This document shows positions 1-9,061 of a stretch of DNA of 16,826 bases, piece after piece. Position 1 is the first letter of the stretch; the number at the start of each line of letters is the position of its first letter. The notes beneath the pieces were generated by a model. The model saw only the letters and a program-made list of their open reading frames with translations, had not been told where the DNA came from and did not search any database. Made by a program: the position numbers and the translations under genes. The stretch comes from Acidobacteriota bacterium (GTDB lineage: Bacteria; Acidobacteriota; Vicinamibacteria; Vicinamibacterales; 2-12-FULL-66-21): contig JACCXG010000620.1 in the NCBI GenBank assembly GCA_013697225.1, forward strand, positions 1-16,826, given 5' to 3'.

Positions 1-1
1 C

Positions 2-1720
<1,719 letters not shown>

Positions 1721-1735
1721 GGAAGTGGGACCGTC

Positions 1736-3547
1736 ATGAGGGGTATTCAGAAGGCCTACACGGACGCGCTCGGTGAGCGCCACCAGGCCCCGCGCGCCAC
1801 GATCACGGCAATCGAAAAGGCCGCTCGAGGCGGGCGCACCGCAGCGGCAGACGATGCGGTGGTGGTCCGGGTGGGACAGCGCAAGGCCGTGGGGCCTGCG
1901 GACCTGCGCCTCGAGGACGGGTCCACGGTGACAGTCGATCGCACCCTTCCAGCGGATCTTCCCGCGGGGTACCACCAGATCGTGCGGCGCCGCCGCAAGC
2001 CGGTTCCGCTGATCGTCGCGCCCCGTGCCTGCTTCCTGCCGAAGGACTTCAGGACGTGGGGCTGGGCGATTCAGCTCTACGCGGCCCGCTCCAGGCAGAG
2101 CTGGGGCATGGGCGATCTGGCCGACCTCCGGTGGCTCGGGCGGTGGGCAGCGGCGCAGGGGGCCGGCATCGCCCTCATCAATCCGCTTGCGGCACCGGCT
2201 CCCACGCTGCCCCAGCAGCCGAGCCCGTACTTTCCGACCAGCCGGCGGTTCCGCAGCCCGCTGTACCTTCGCATCGAAGATGTGCCGGGCGCGCGCGATC
2301 TCCCGTCTGTCCGCGAAATCGCGCGGAAGGCCCGCCGGCTGAATCGTGAGAGGTTGATCGACAGGGACGAAATCTTCACCCTGAAGAACCAGGCACTGGA
2401 GGCAATCTGGGCCTCCGCGCGACGGCATCGCGACAGTGAGTTCGACCTCTTTCGCCGCGAGCAGGCCGGCCTCACGGAGTTTGCGACCTACTGCGCGCTG
2501 GCCGAGCGGTTCGGCCCGGCCTGGCGGCAGTGGCCGCCGGAGTACCGTCACCCCACTTCCGCCGCGGTCGAAGGATTCGCGCGTGCTCCGAAAGTACGTG
2601 ACCGCATCCTTTTCCACCAGTGGCTGCAGTTCCAGGTTGACCGGCAGCTCGCCCGCGCCTCGGCCGCGATGCCCGTGATGCAGGACCTCCCGATCGGCTT
2701 TGATGCGCAGGGGGCTGATTCGTGGGCTTTCCAGGAGGTCCTGGCGCACGGCATCAGCGTGGGAGCGCCGCCCGACGAGTTCAACACGAAGGGGCAGAAC
2801 TGGGGGCTGCCTCCTTTCGTCCCCGACAAGCTCCGGCGCGCGGGATACGAACCCTTCGTGCAGACCATCCGGGCATGCCTCCGTCATGCAGGGGGGCTCC
2901 GTATCGACCATGTCATGGGGCTGTTCCGGCTGTTCTGGATCCCTGCGGGAATGGATCCAAAGGATGGCGCCTACGTGAGAAGCCATGCCGCCGACCTGCT
3001 GGCCATCGTTGCTCTCGAAAGCCAGCGGGCGCAGGCCGTCATCGTCGGGGAGGATCTCGGCACCGTCGAGGATGACGTGCGGGAGGGGCTTGCCGCGAGC
3101 GACATCCTCTCGTATCGCCTCGTCTGGTTCGAGAACGACCCTCCGGCCCGCTACCCGGAGGCCGCGCTTGCCGCCGTGACAACGCACGATCTCCCAACGA
3201 TTGCCGGCCTCTGGTCCAACAGCGACCTGGACGCGCAGCGTGAGCTCGGGCTCTCGCCGAACGAGTCGGGCACCATGGAGATCAAGGCCCGGGTACGCCG
3301 TATGACTCGGGCAGGCACCGGCATGGATGTCGCGGAGGTCACCGCGCGCGTCTATGAATCACTCGGCAAGGCTCCCTCGCGCATCCTCACGGCGACACTG
3401 GACGATGCGATGACCGTTGAGGAGCGGCCGAACATGCCCGCGACCAATGACGAGTGGCCGAACTGGCAGCAGGCACTCCCGCAGCCGATAGAGTCACTGA
3501 AGGGCAGCCCGCTGCCGGAGCGAATCGCCCGGGCGCTGGCGCGCTAG
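1736..3547 (+). CDS. malQ: 4-alpha-glucanotransferase (amylomaltase, GH77)
   Basis: MalQ transfers alpha-1,4-glucan segments between maltodextrins in the cytoplasm. The product is 603 aa, longer than the roughly 500-aa amylomaltases and shorter than the roughly 700-aa E. coli type; the first 90 or so residues are a poorly conserved N-terminal domain. GH77 landmarks are visible: GWAIQLYAARSRQSWGMGD, NPLAAPAPTLPQQPSPYFP, GADSWAFQ, FNTKGQNWGLPPF, LRIDHVMGLFR with nucleophile D391, VGEDLGTV with acid/base E439, and TTHDLPTIAGLW with D485. The last motif has Leu-Pro where many members have Asn/Thr-Pro-Thr or similar. The ATG at 1736 is preceded by a purine-rich GGAAGTGGGA that can serve as a ribosome binding site. 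The gene lies 15 bases after glgX and is convergent with the barrel-protein gene beyond it. The function is secure; the physiological substrate (glycogen outer chains or imported maltodextrin) is inferred. Confidence 0.95.
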   Translation: MRGIQKAYTDALGERHQAPRATITAIEKAARGGRTAAADDAVVVRVGQRKAVGPADLRLEDGSTVTVDRTLPADLPAGYHQIVRRRRKPVPLIVAPRACFLPKDFRTWGWAIQLYAARSRQSWGMGDLADLRWLGRWAAAQGAGIALINPLAAPAPTLPQQPSPYFPTSRRFRSPLYLRIEDVPGARDLPSVREIARKARRLNRERLIDRDEIFTLKNQALEAIWASARRHRDSEFDLFRREQAGLTEFATYCALAERFGPAWRQWPPEYRHPTSAAVEGFARAPKVRDRILFHQWLQFQVDRQLARASAAMPVMQDLPIGFDAQGADSWAFQEVLAHGISVGAPPDEFNTKGQNWGLPPFVPDKLRRAGYEPFVQTIRACLRHAGGLRIDHVMGLFRLFWIPAGMDPKDGAYVRSHAADLLAIVALESQRAQAVIVGEDLGTVEDDVREGLAASDILSYRLVWFENDPPARYPEAALAAVTTHDLPTIAGLWSNSDLDAQRELGLSPNESGTMEIKARVRRMTRAGTGMDVAEVTARVYESLGKAPSRILTATLDDAMTVEERPNMPATNDEWPNWQQALPQPIESLKGSPLPERIARALAR

Positions 3548-3616
3548 CGGGGTTGCACGCCTCAGTCGCTCCAGAACAGCATTCCGCTCCTAAGAGTTCT
3601 CAAAACCCGCCAGCGC
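3541..3616. terminator. Inverted repeat across convergent gene ends, possible bidirectional terminator
   Basis: GCGCTAGCGGG at 3541-3551 can pair with CCCGCCAGCGC at 3606-3616 at 10 of 11 positions. The arms sit at the 3' ends of malQ and of the convergent beta-barrel gene, with a 54-base loop holding the intergenic bases 3548-3599. No T-tract follows on either strand, so this is a weak candidate for a transcription barrier rather than a classic intrinsic terminator. Confidence 0.25.
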
Positions 3617-4862
3617 CCCGGAAGCGCGGATTGACGACGCTGTTGAAGATCGAGCCGAACGAGTAGCTGATTCCGAAGGAGAGGTCGTACGAGTAGCCGG
3701 TGGCGAGCTCGCGCTGCCGTACCAGGATGTCTTCGACGGAAGCGGCTCCGCGGCGGAGCGACAACTGGTCCCGCCTGCGCGCGAGCCGGCCGTCGAGGCT
3801 GATCGAGAGCCCCCGGAAGACCCGCACGTCCATTCCGCCGAAGGCGCTCACGCGGAACTTGCCATTGCGGTTCACGTACTGAGAGGTCTCGAAGGCGGCC
3901 GATGCAGTACCCCAGGGCTGGCGGAGCCCCAGTGACACCTCGAACTGCTGGTCCATCAGGGTTTCCTTGAGACGTCCGTAGATCGTCTCTTCGGTGTAGT
4001 CAGCGGTCTGGACGCCGGCCGTGTAGTACAGCGTCAGGAGGCGGCGCGTGGAGTCGCGGTAGGGAAAGACGTTGTATTCGATACCGGGACCGATGCGGGT
4101 GCGCAGGTCGTAGTTCGCGAACGTGGAGGCCGAGAGCGCTCCTGTCGCGCCGATGGACCAGTGCGGGCCGAGGCTCCTGGTGACGAGCCCGCGGCCGTCG
4201 TAGCCTCGGCGGACGGCCGTATACGTCTGCCCGCCGGCGAGCTCGAAGCGCTGGTTCCGGTGGTTGCCGAATCCCGACAGGAGCACTTTCCACCGATCCG
4301 TGGTGCGGTTGGCAGAGAAGTTTCCCGACATCGTACGAAGCGACGTGGACTGCTCTCCATCGAATCCACCACTGCCCCCCGCGCGGAACACCCAGAAGTT
4401 CCAGGGGTCTCTCTGCGCCACGAAGGGCAGACCGTCCGCCGGTTCGTCGAACCGCAGCGAGAGCTGCGTAGCCAGCGGGGACTCGGAGACATACCGGACC
4501 AGCCCGAGCTTGAGAATCGAGACGAGACCTCGCCGGCGCTGATCCTGAGTTGCGATCTGCGGTGCCGTATATCGCAGCGAGTTGTCGACACCCTTGAAGT
4601 GACCGAGCCCGATGAACTGCAGCGAGTACTCGATTCCGCCGCCGCCGGTCGTCTGGGTGGTGATCAGCACGTGAACGTCGGCTGCCGTACGTTCCCGTAC
4701 GTAGCTCACGAACGTGATCTCGGTGCGTATGAACGTCTCGTCGCAGGCGCGGCAGTCCAGGAACAGCCGAACGGCATCGCTTCGGGGGGTGCTCCCCTGG
4801 GAGCCTTCGGCGGCAAGCGTCGGAACGAGAATCAGGAATGCAAGGGCACAAAGGTGAGCCAA
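3600..4862 (-). CDS. Predicted outer-membrane beta-barrel protein, unnamed conserved family
   Basis: I cannot name this gene, but its architecture is clear. The 420-aa product opens with a hydrophobic signal-like segment (residues 4-18, cleavage plausible after PTLAA). It then has a CxxC pair (C37 and C40) followed by an ETFIRTEITFVSYVRERT block and a strand-rich ADVHVLITTQTTGGGG segment. From about residue 140 to the end there are alternating polar and aromatic strands, finishing in Phe, as expected of an outer-membrane barrel. The LLTLYYTAGVQ region with nearby tyrosines recalls DUF481/YdiY-like barrels, but that is only an impression. The start is a TTG directly abutting the TGA of the upstream gene, with GGCGGAG just before it; no in-frame ATG lies near. 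The gene is the last of a three-gene unit with two exported amidohydrolase-like proteins, so a surface role linked to them is a reasonable inference. The n-region lacks Lys/Arg, which is unusual for a signal peptide. Confidence 0.75.
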   Translation of the reverse strand: MAHLCALAFLILVPTLAAEGSQGSTPRSDAVRLFLDCRACDETFIRTEITFVSYVRERTAADVHVLITTQTTGGGGIEYSLQFIGLGHFKGVDNSLRYTAPQIATQDQRRRGLVSILKLGLVRYVSESPLATQLSLRFDEPADGLPFVAQRDPWNFWVFRAGGSGGFDGEQSTSLRTMSGNFSANRTTDRWKVLLSGFGNHRNQRFELAGGQTYTAVRRGYDGRGLVTRSLGPHWSIGATGALSASTFANYDLRTRIGPGIEYNVFPYRDSTRRLLTLYYTAGVQTADYTEETIYGRLKETLMDQQFEVSLGLRQPWGTASAAFETSQYVNRNGKFRVSAFGGMDVRVFRGLSISLDGRLARRRDQLSLRRGAASVEDILVRQRELATGYSYDLSFGISYSFGSIFNSVVNPRFRGAGGF

Positions 4863-6239
4863 TCAGTCTCCGCCGGGGGTGTTGCGGCCCGAAGGCCGCC
4901 TGTCGTCCAGGTTCACCGCCCGTCCGTCGACGAAGACATGGCGGATGCGGGTCCGTTCATCGAACAGGTCGCCATCGGTGACGATCACGTTCGCGGTCTT
5001 GCCGGTCTCGATGGTGCCGACGCGGTCCGCCGCCCCGGCGATGACGGCCGCGTCAATCGTGAGCGCACGGAGCGCGGCGTCCGGGGGGAGCCCCTCAGCT
5101 ATGGCTCGAGAGACGTGGCGCAGGAACTCACGCTCCTGGTCCATCCCGGCAGACGAGAAGGCGAAGCGCACGCCCGCCCTGTGCAGCGCGGCCGGTACGC
5201 CTGGGGCCTCCATCCGTGCGCGCAGCTCGCGCGAGGGTTCCACGGCGTCGGGCGCAATGGATCGGTTCTTCTGAGGAAAATTCAGGCTGACGATCACGCG
5301 CGCCCCGGCGGCCTTCAGCTCCTCTGCGACGTCCCCAGCTTCGAGCGCACCGGTAATGACGGGGTCGAGCCCGAACTCACGCGCGATGCCCAGGGCCCGG
5401 TGAATCTCACGAGCCAGATCCGCCTCGAACGCCACAGGCATGCTCCCCTCGAGCGCGGGCTGGAGCGCCGTCAGGGCGGGATCACGGGCCGGGAGCTCCG
5501 TCCGCGCGTTCCGCCCGGGGAGGGATCCGGCGAGCTGTTGCTGATGCCGGGCATCGTAGAGGTTCTGACGGAGAAAGGCAATGGCCCCCAGGAGGGAGCC
5601 GGGATAGCCCTCGCCGGGAATCGTTCCGGTGAGCTCGATGTGAAGGGCGACGGGGCTTCGGATGACTTGCGGGCTGCGGCCGTCCTGGCCGACGGCGCCG
5701 TCCTGCGGAAGCTCCGCCGGGGCGGTGACGTTCACCAGCGCGCTCTGTCCCTTGACGATGATGCCCGGGGGAGTGGCGAGGGCGGACGTGATGCCGTAGC
5801 CCGCCAGGCGTGCGAGCTCCGGTGCATCGGGCCGCAGGTATGCCGCGGCGAGAATGTCCGGGCGGAAGATCCGCGTCCGCTTCGCACCGTCCACCTCGGC
5901 CGGCGTTCGAAACGGCGGCTGCCGGGGCATCGCGGGCAGCTCGATGCCCAGTGTCGTGCCCATGTCGATGAGACCCGGATAGACCGTCAGCCCCGCGCCT
6001 TCGATCACCACCGCACCGGAGGGTACCCTGACCTCCGCACCAGCCGCTTCGATGACGCCATTCCGCATGACCACCGTTCCCGCGGGGACCGGGGGAACAC
6101 CGGGGCTCACGATTCGGGCGCCGCGTATGGCATGAAGCCGCGGCTCGAGCCCGCCCGCCGTGGCACTGAGCGAGAGCGCGAGTGCGAGAAGGATGGGGCA
6201 TGCCGCGCGTACTAACGGGCTGATGAACAGGGAGGTCAT
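4863..6239 (-). CDS. Exported amidohydrolase-like protein lacking the metal-binding His motif
   Basis: From the ATG at 6239 the product is 458 aa; a TTG at 6251 would add four residues. A signal peptide is evident (RAACPILLALALSLSATAGG, residues 11-30). The fold is the amidohydrolase superfamily: an N-terminal beta-sandwich half (residues 35-85, with MRNGVIEAAGAEVRVPSGA) leads into PGLIDMGTTLG (89-98). There active members have GLIDxHxH, so both metal-binding histidines are replaced. The later VHAxR-type strand reads VAFEADLAREI, and the catalytic Asp region reads FSSAGMDQE, so other ligands also look lost. The C-terminal GTIETGKTANVIVTDGDLF and HVFVDGRAV segments are normal for the superfamily. 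The gene follows the 874-aa fusion protein by 20 bases and abuts the barrel gene. It closely resembles the C-terminal half of its neighbour, suggesting duplication. It is probably non-catalytic or uses altered chemistry; this is inference. Confidence 0.8.
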   Translation of the reverse strand: MTSLFISPLVRAACPILLALALSLSATAGGLEPRLHAIRGARIVSPGVPPVPAGTVVMRNGVIEAAGAEVRVPSGAVVIEGAGLTVYPGLIDMGTTLGIELPAMPRQPPFRTPAEVDGAKRTRIFRPDILAAAYLRPDAPELARLAGYGITSALATPPGIIVKGQSALVNVTAPAELPQDGAVGQDGRSPQVIRSPVALHIELTGTIPGEGYPGSLLGAIAFLRQNLYDARHQQQLAGSLPGRNARTELPARDPALTALQPALEGSMPVAFEADLAREIHRALGIAREFGLDPVITGALEAGDVAEELKAAGARVIVSLNFPQKNRSIAPDAVEPSRELRARMEAPGVPAALHRAGVRFAFSSAGMDQEREFLRHVSRAIAEGLPPDAALRALTIDAAVIAGAADRVGTIETGKTANVIVTDGDLFDERTRIRHVFVDGRAVNLDDRRPSGRNTPGGD

Positions 6240-6259
6240 CGGCAGCTGCAAGTCAAAGC

Positions 6260-8884
6260 CTACGGCCTGTTGGCGTACTTCTCGTAAAGCGCCAGGTGTC
6301 TGTTCGCCAGCCCGACGTCTCTTCCCTGGATGAAGACATGCGTCACCTGCGTCCGCACTTCGAGGGGATCACCACGAGAGATGAAGAGGTTCGCATCCTT
6401 GCCCGGCTCGAGTGAGCCAAGCCGGTCGCCCACGCCCAGGATCGCCGCCGCGTCGAGAGTGAGCGCCCGGAGTGCATCCTGACGGTCCATGCCCCACGCT
6501 ACTGAGATCGCGGCGTTGTAGGGCAGCAGCCGGCTTGTCGTGCTGTCGCCGGACGAGAAGGCGAGGCGCACGCCGGCCCTCGCGAGCTCACCGGCCAGTG
6601 CATAGCCGGCGGCGTGGAAATCCTCCTCCCTCATCGGCAGCGTGAGCCGGTTGCCGAGAATGACGGGGATGTTCTTCTGGCGCAGGAGCGGCGCGAGGGC
6701 TCCTGCTTCGGCGGCGCCGGCAATCACGATGTCCACCCTTGCACGGTCGGCGAATGCCAGGGCCTCCCGGATGTCACCCTCACGATCCACCCTCGTGATG
6801 AGCGGCAGCCGCCGTTCCACGACCGGCACGAACGCCTCGAGCGTCCAGTCTGTAGGCCGTTCGGGTCCCCGCCTCGCGTACGCGCGGACCTCCTCGAAAA
6901 GGCGGAGCAGATCCTGAAGCTTCCGGGCACGCTGGCGGCGCAGGTCCTCGAAGGGCGCCCCGTGGCTCTGTTGCCTGGGCCCCCCCGCCCACGTCGCGAG
7001 CGCCGGAAACGTGAACTGGATCCCGGCGTTCGGCCGCACCGTGGCCTCCTCCCATGTCCAGCCGTCGAAGTTCATGACGGGAACCTCCCCGCCGAAGATC
7101 CCTCCCGACTGGACGAGCGCGGCCGTCGTGACGCCATTGACGCGCGCGACAGGGATCGCGTCGCTCTCGACGTGATACGCCACGCGCGTTCGCAGGTGCG
7201 CGTTGTAATCCAGCCGCTCACCAACATCACCAAATCCTCGGGGCCCCGGCTCGTCGAGCCCGACGGTGGTCGCGGCATCGATAAACCCCGGGTACACGTC
7301 ACCCCCCTGCGCATCGACGACGCGGGCCCCCTGAGGAACAGCGACGTCCTGACCGAGCGCCTGGATTCGACTGCCGCGGATGAGGAGCGTGGCACCCTTG
7401 ATGGTGGGGCGGCTGATGGGGTGAAGTGTGGCGTTGACAATCGCGACGACCCCCTCACCATTGCTTCCACTGGCTCGAGCGGCCTCCTCCTGCCACACGG
7501 CCGGCCCGCCGCGCCGCAAGTCACTCGTGACCGGGTCGGCCGGCTCCGTCTCCGGGGTGGTGCGTCGATGCCGCCCCTCGAGGTCCTCGTCCGGCCGGGG
7601 ACGTCGCGGATCGTGCTCCCGGTCGTAGTAGAGAACCCCGTCGACATATGTTCGATCCACGATCGCGTAGGAGCTGAGGGGGTGATGCGTCCATACGACG
7701 ACATCGGCGTCCTTGCCCTCCTCGAGGGATCCCACACGCGCCTCGAGGTGCAGCTGCTTCGCCGGATTGATCGTGACCAGCGCGAGCGCCTCGTCTTCGG
7801 TCAGCCCTCCCCACTTGATGCTCTTGGCCGCCTCCGTGTTCAGCCGGCGCGCGTGCTCCGCGCTGTCGGAGTTGATCGACACGAGCACTCCCTTGCGGAG
7901 CATGATGGCCGCGTTGTAGGGGGTCGCGTCCATCGCTTCGGCTTTGTAGCCCCACCAGTCGGCAAACGTGGAGCCCCCGGCCCCGTGGGCCGCCATCTCC
8001 TTCGCGACGCGGTACCCCTCCAGCACATGGTGGAAGGTGCCAATCCTGAAGCCCATCTCCTCGGCAAGGCGCATGAGCATCAGGATCTCGTCGGCACGGT
8101 ACGCATGCGCGTGCACCAGGCGCTTGCCTTCGAGCACTTCGACCAGAGGCTCGAGCTGCAGGTCCCGCGGCTGCGGCAGAACACTCCGTGCCTTCTGGTG
8201 GGCCCTTGCCCGCGTGAACGCGTCGCGAATCACGAACTCGATTCCGGGTCTCGTCGTCGGATACCGCAGCGGACCGTCCGGCCCCGCGCGTAACTGGCGC
8301 GGCAGCTGCTTCGGGTTCTCGCCGAGCGCAAGTTTGAGGCTCGGCATCGCCCCGTCAAAGAGCAGATCCCCGGCACGGGTGCGCCCCCAGCGAAACTTGA
8401 TGACCACATTCTTCCCGCCGACGGGATTCGCGCTTCCGTGGAGAATGTTGGCCGTTGTGACGCCGCCCGCCAGCGCGCGGTAGATGTTCACGTCCGTCGG
8501 GTTGAGGACATCCTCCATGGAGGTCATCGAGCTGACGGTCGTTCCGCTCTCGTTGAGGGAGTCGGTCGCGATGTGCGAGTGGGCGTCTATGAGCCCTGGC
8601 GTGACAAACCTGCCGGAGACGTCGACCACGTCGGCGCCCGTCGGGATGGCCACGTCCGCGCCAACGGCCGCGATCCGGCCGTCCCGCAGCAGGACGGTTC
8701 CGCCAGGGATCGTTCCGTGGGTGACCGTGAGCACGGTGCCGCCGCGGAGCGCCACGACCGGGGATCCGGTCTGCGCGCGCACGGAGGTTTCAAAGGTCCT
8801 GCCCTGCAGCAGCACCAGCGCAGCGGCCATGGCGAGGCCCGGCCCGAACAGCAGTCGGCGTGTCACGGATGTTGTGCAGCGCAT
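6260..8884 (-). CDS. Exported tandem amidohydrolase: intact N-terminal domain fused to degenerate C-terminal domain
   Basis: The ATG at 8884 gives 874 aa. Residues 5-40 form an export signal with a twin-arginine-like TRRLLF followed by the hydrophobic stretch GLAMAAALVLL. Domain 1 (about 43-425) is an imidazolonepropionase-like amidohydrolase with GLIDAHSHIA (H102, H104), VHAHAYRADEI (H258, H260), TFHHVLEG (H285/H286) and INSDSAEHARRL (D340), so the metal site looks complete. A charged linker (425-475) follows. Domain 2 (about 478-870) repeats the fold but reads GFIDAATTVG at 533-542 in place of the HxH motif, and TRVDREGDI in place of VHxHRxxDI. A hydrolase acting on small cyclic amides or dipeptides outside the cytoplasm is plausible; the substrate is unknown. 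An upstream in-frame TTG at 8938 is rejected as the start because it falls at the candidate promoter's -10 element. This is the first gene of the three-gene unit. Confidence 0.85.
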   Translation of the reverse strand: MRCTTSVTRRLLFGPGLAMAAALVLLQGRTFETSVRAQTGSPVVALRGGTVLTVTHGTIPGGTVLLRDGRIAAVGADVAIPTGADVVDVSGRFVTPGLIDAHSHIATDSLNESGTTVSSMTSMEDVLNPTDVNIYRALAGGVTTANILHGSANPVGGKNVVIKFRWGRTRAGDLLFDGAMPSLKLALGENPKQLPRQLRAGPDGPLRYPTTRPGIEFVIRDAFTRARAHQKARSVLPQPRDLQLEPLVEVLEGKRLVHAHAYRADEILMLMRLAEEMGFRIGTFHHVLEGYRVAKEMAAHGAGGSTFADWWGYKAEAMDATPYNAAIMLRKGVLVSINSDSAEHARRLNTEAAKSIKWGGLTEDEALALVTINPAKQLHLEARVGSLEEGKDADVVVWTHHPLSSYAIVDRTYVDGVLYYDREHDPRRPRPDEDLEGRHRRTTPETEPADPVTSDLRRGGPAVWQEEAARASGSNGEGVVAIVNATLHPISRPTIKGATLLIRGSRIQALGQDVAVPQGARVVDAQGGDVYPGFIDAATTVGLDEPGPRGFGDVGERLDYNAHLRTRVAYHVESDAIPVARVNGVTTAALVQSGGIFGGEVPVMNFDGWTWEEATVRPNAGIQFTFPALATWAGGPRQQSHGAPFEDLRRQRARKLQDLLRLFEEVRAYARRGPERPTDWTLEAFVPVVERRLPLITRVDREGDIREALAFADRARVDIVIAGAAEAGALAPLLRQKNIPVILGNRLTLPMREEDFHAAGYALAGELARAGVRLAFSSGDSTTSRLLPYNAAISVAWGMDRQDALRALTLDAAAILGVGDRLGSLEPGKDANLFISRGDPLEVRTQVTHVFIQGRDVGLANRHLALYEKYANRP

Positions 8885-8928
8885 CTCGAAGGGCGGGCGG
8901 CGGACCTCCACGGACGGCCTGACAGACC

Positions 8929-8957
8929 ACTGTAGCAAATGGCCCGTTGTCCGGCAA
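8929..8957 (-). promoter_or_regulatory. Candidate sigma70-type promoter for the amidohydrolase unit
   Basis: Read on the - strand, TTGCCG (8957-8952) is separated by 17 bases from TACAGT (8934-8929). Each hexamer matches the sigma70 consensus at four of six positions. Transcription would begin near 8922, leaving a leader of roughly 38 bases before the ATG at 8884. A GGAGG in that leader lies 20 bases from the ATG, too far for an ideal ribosome binding site. Confidence 0.4.
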
Positions 8958-9027
8958 AAGGTGGCCGGTCAGCCTTCTCCAGGCACAGGAATCCGGCGAC
9001 TCCCTGACCTCGAACACTTCCGGGGGC

Positions 9028-9056
9028 CATGCCGCAGGATGACAGCCTGCCGCATG
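9028..9056 (-). terminator. Hairpin just downstream of argF, candidate terminator
   Basis: CATGCCGCAGG at 9028-9038 and CCTGCCGCATG at 9046-9056 pair at 10 of 11 positions around a 7-base loop. The hairpin begins 5 bases past the argF stop in the direction of argF transcription. No T-run follows, so it is either a U-less terminator, an RNA-stabilising 3' hairpin, or chance. The rest of the gap between argF and the amidohydrolase unit holds only the candidate promoter. Confidence 0.35.
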
Positions 9057-9061
9057 TCTGC

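Noticed and set aside
4161..6215. A 684-codon open frame on the + strand opposite the barrel and amidohydrolase-like genes
   Set aside because: It has no recognisable domain, a charged low-complexity composition, and crosses two genes with clear signal peptides and superfamily motifs on the other strand.
6614..8293. A 559-codon open frame on the + strand inside the amidohydrolase fusion gene
   Set aside because: It is antisense to strongly motif-supported coding sequence and looks like a GC-driven shadow frame.
8885..8938. TTG at 8938 as start of the amidohydrolase fusion
   Set aside because: It falls at the -10 element of the candidate promoter and would put 18 charged residues before a well-formed export signal; the ATG at 8884 is better.
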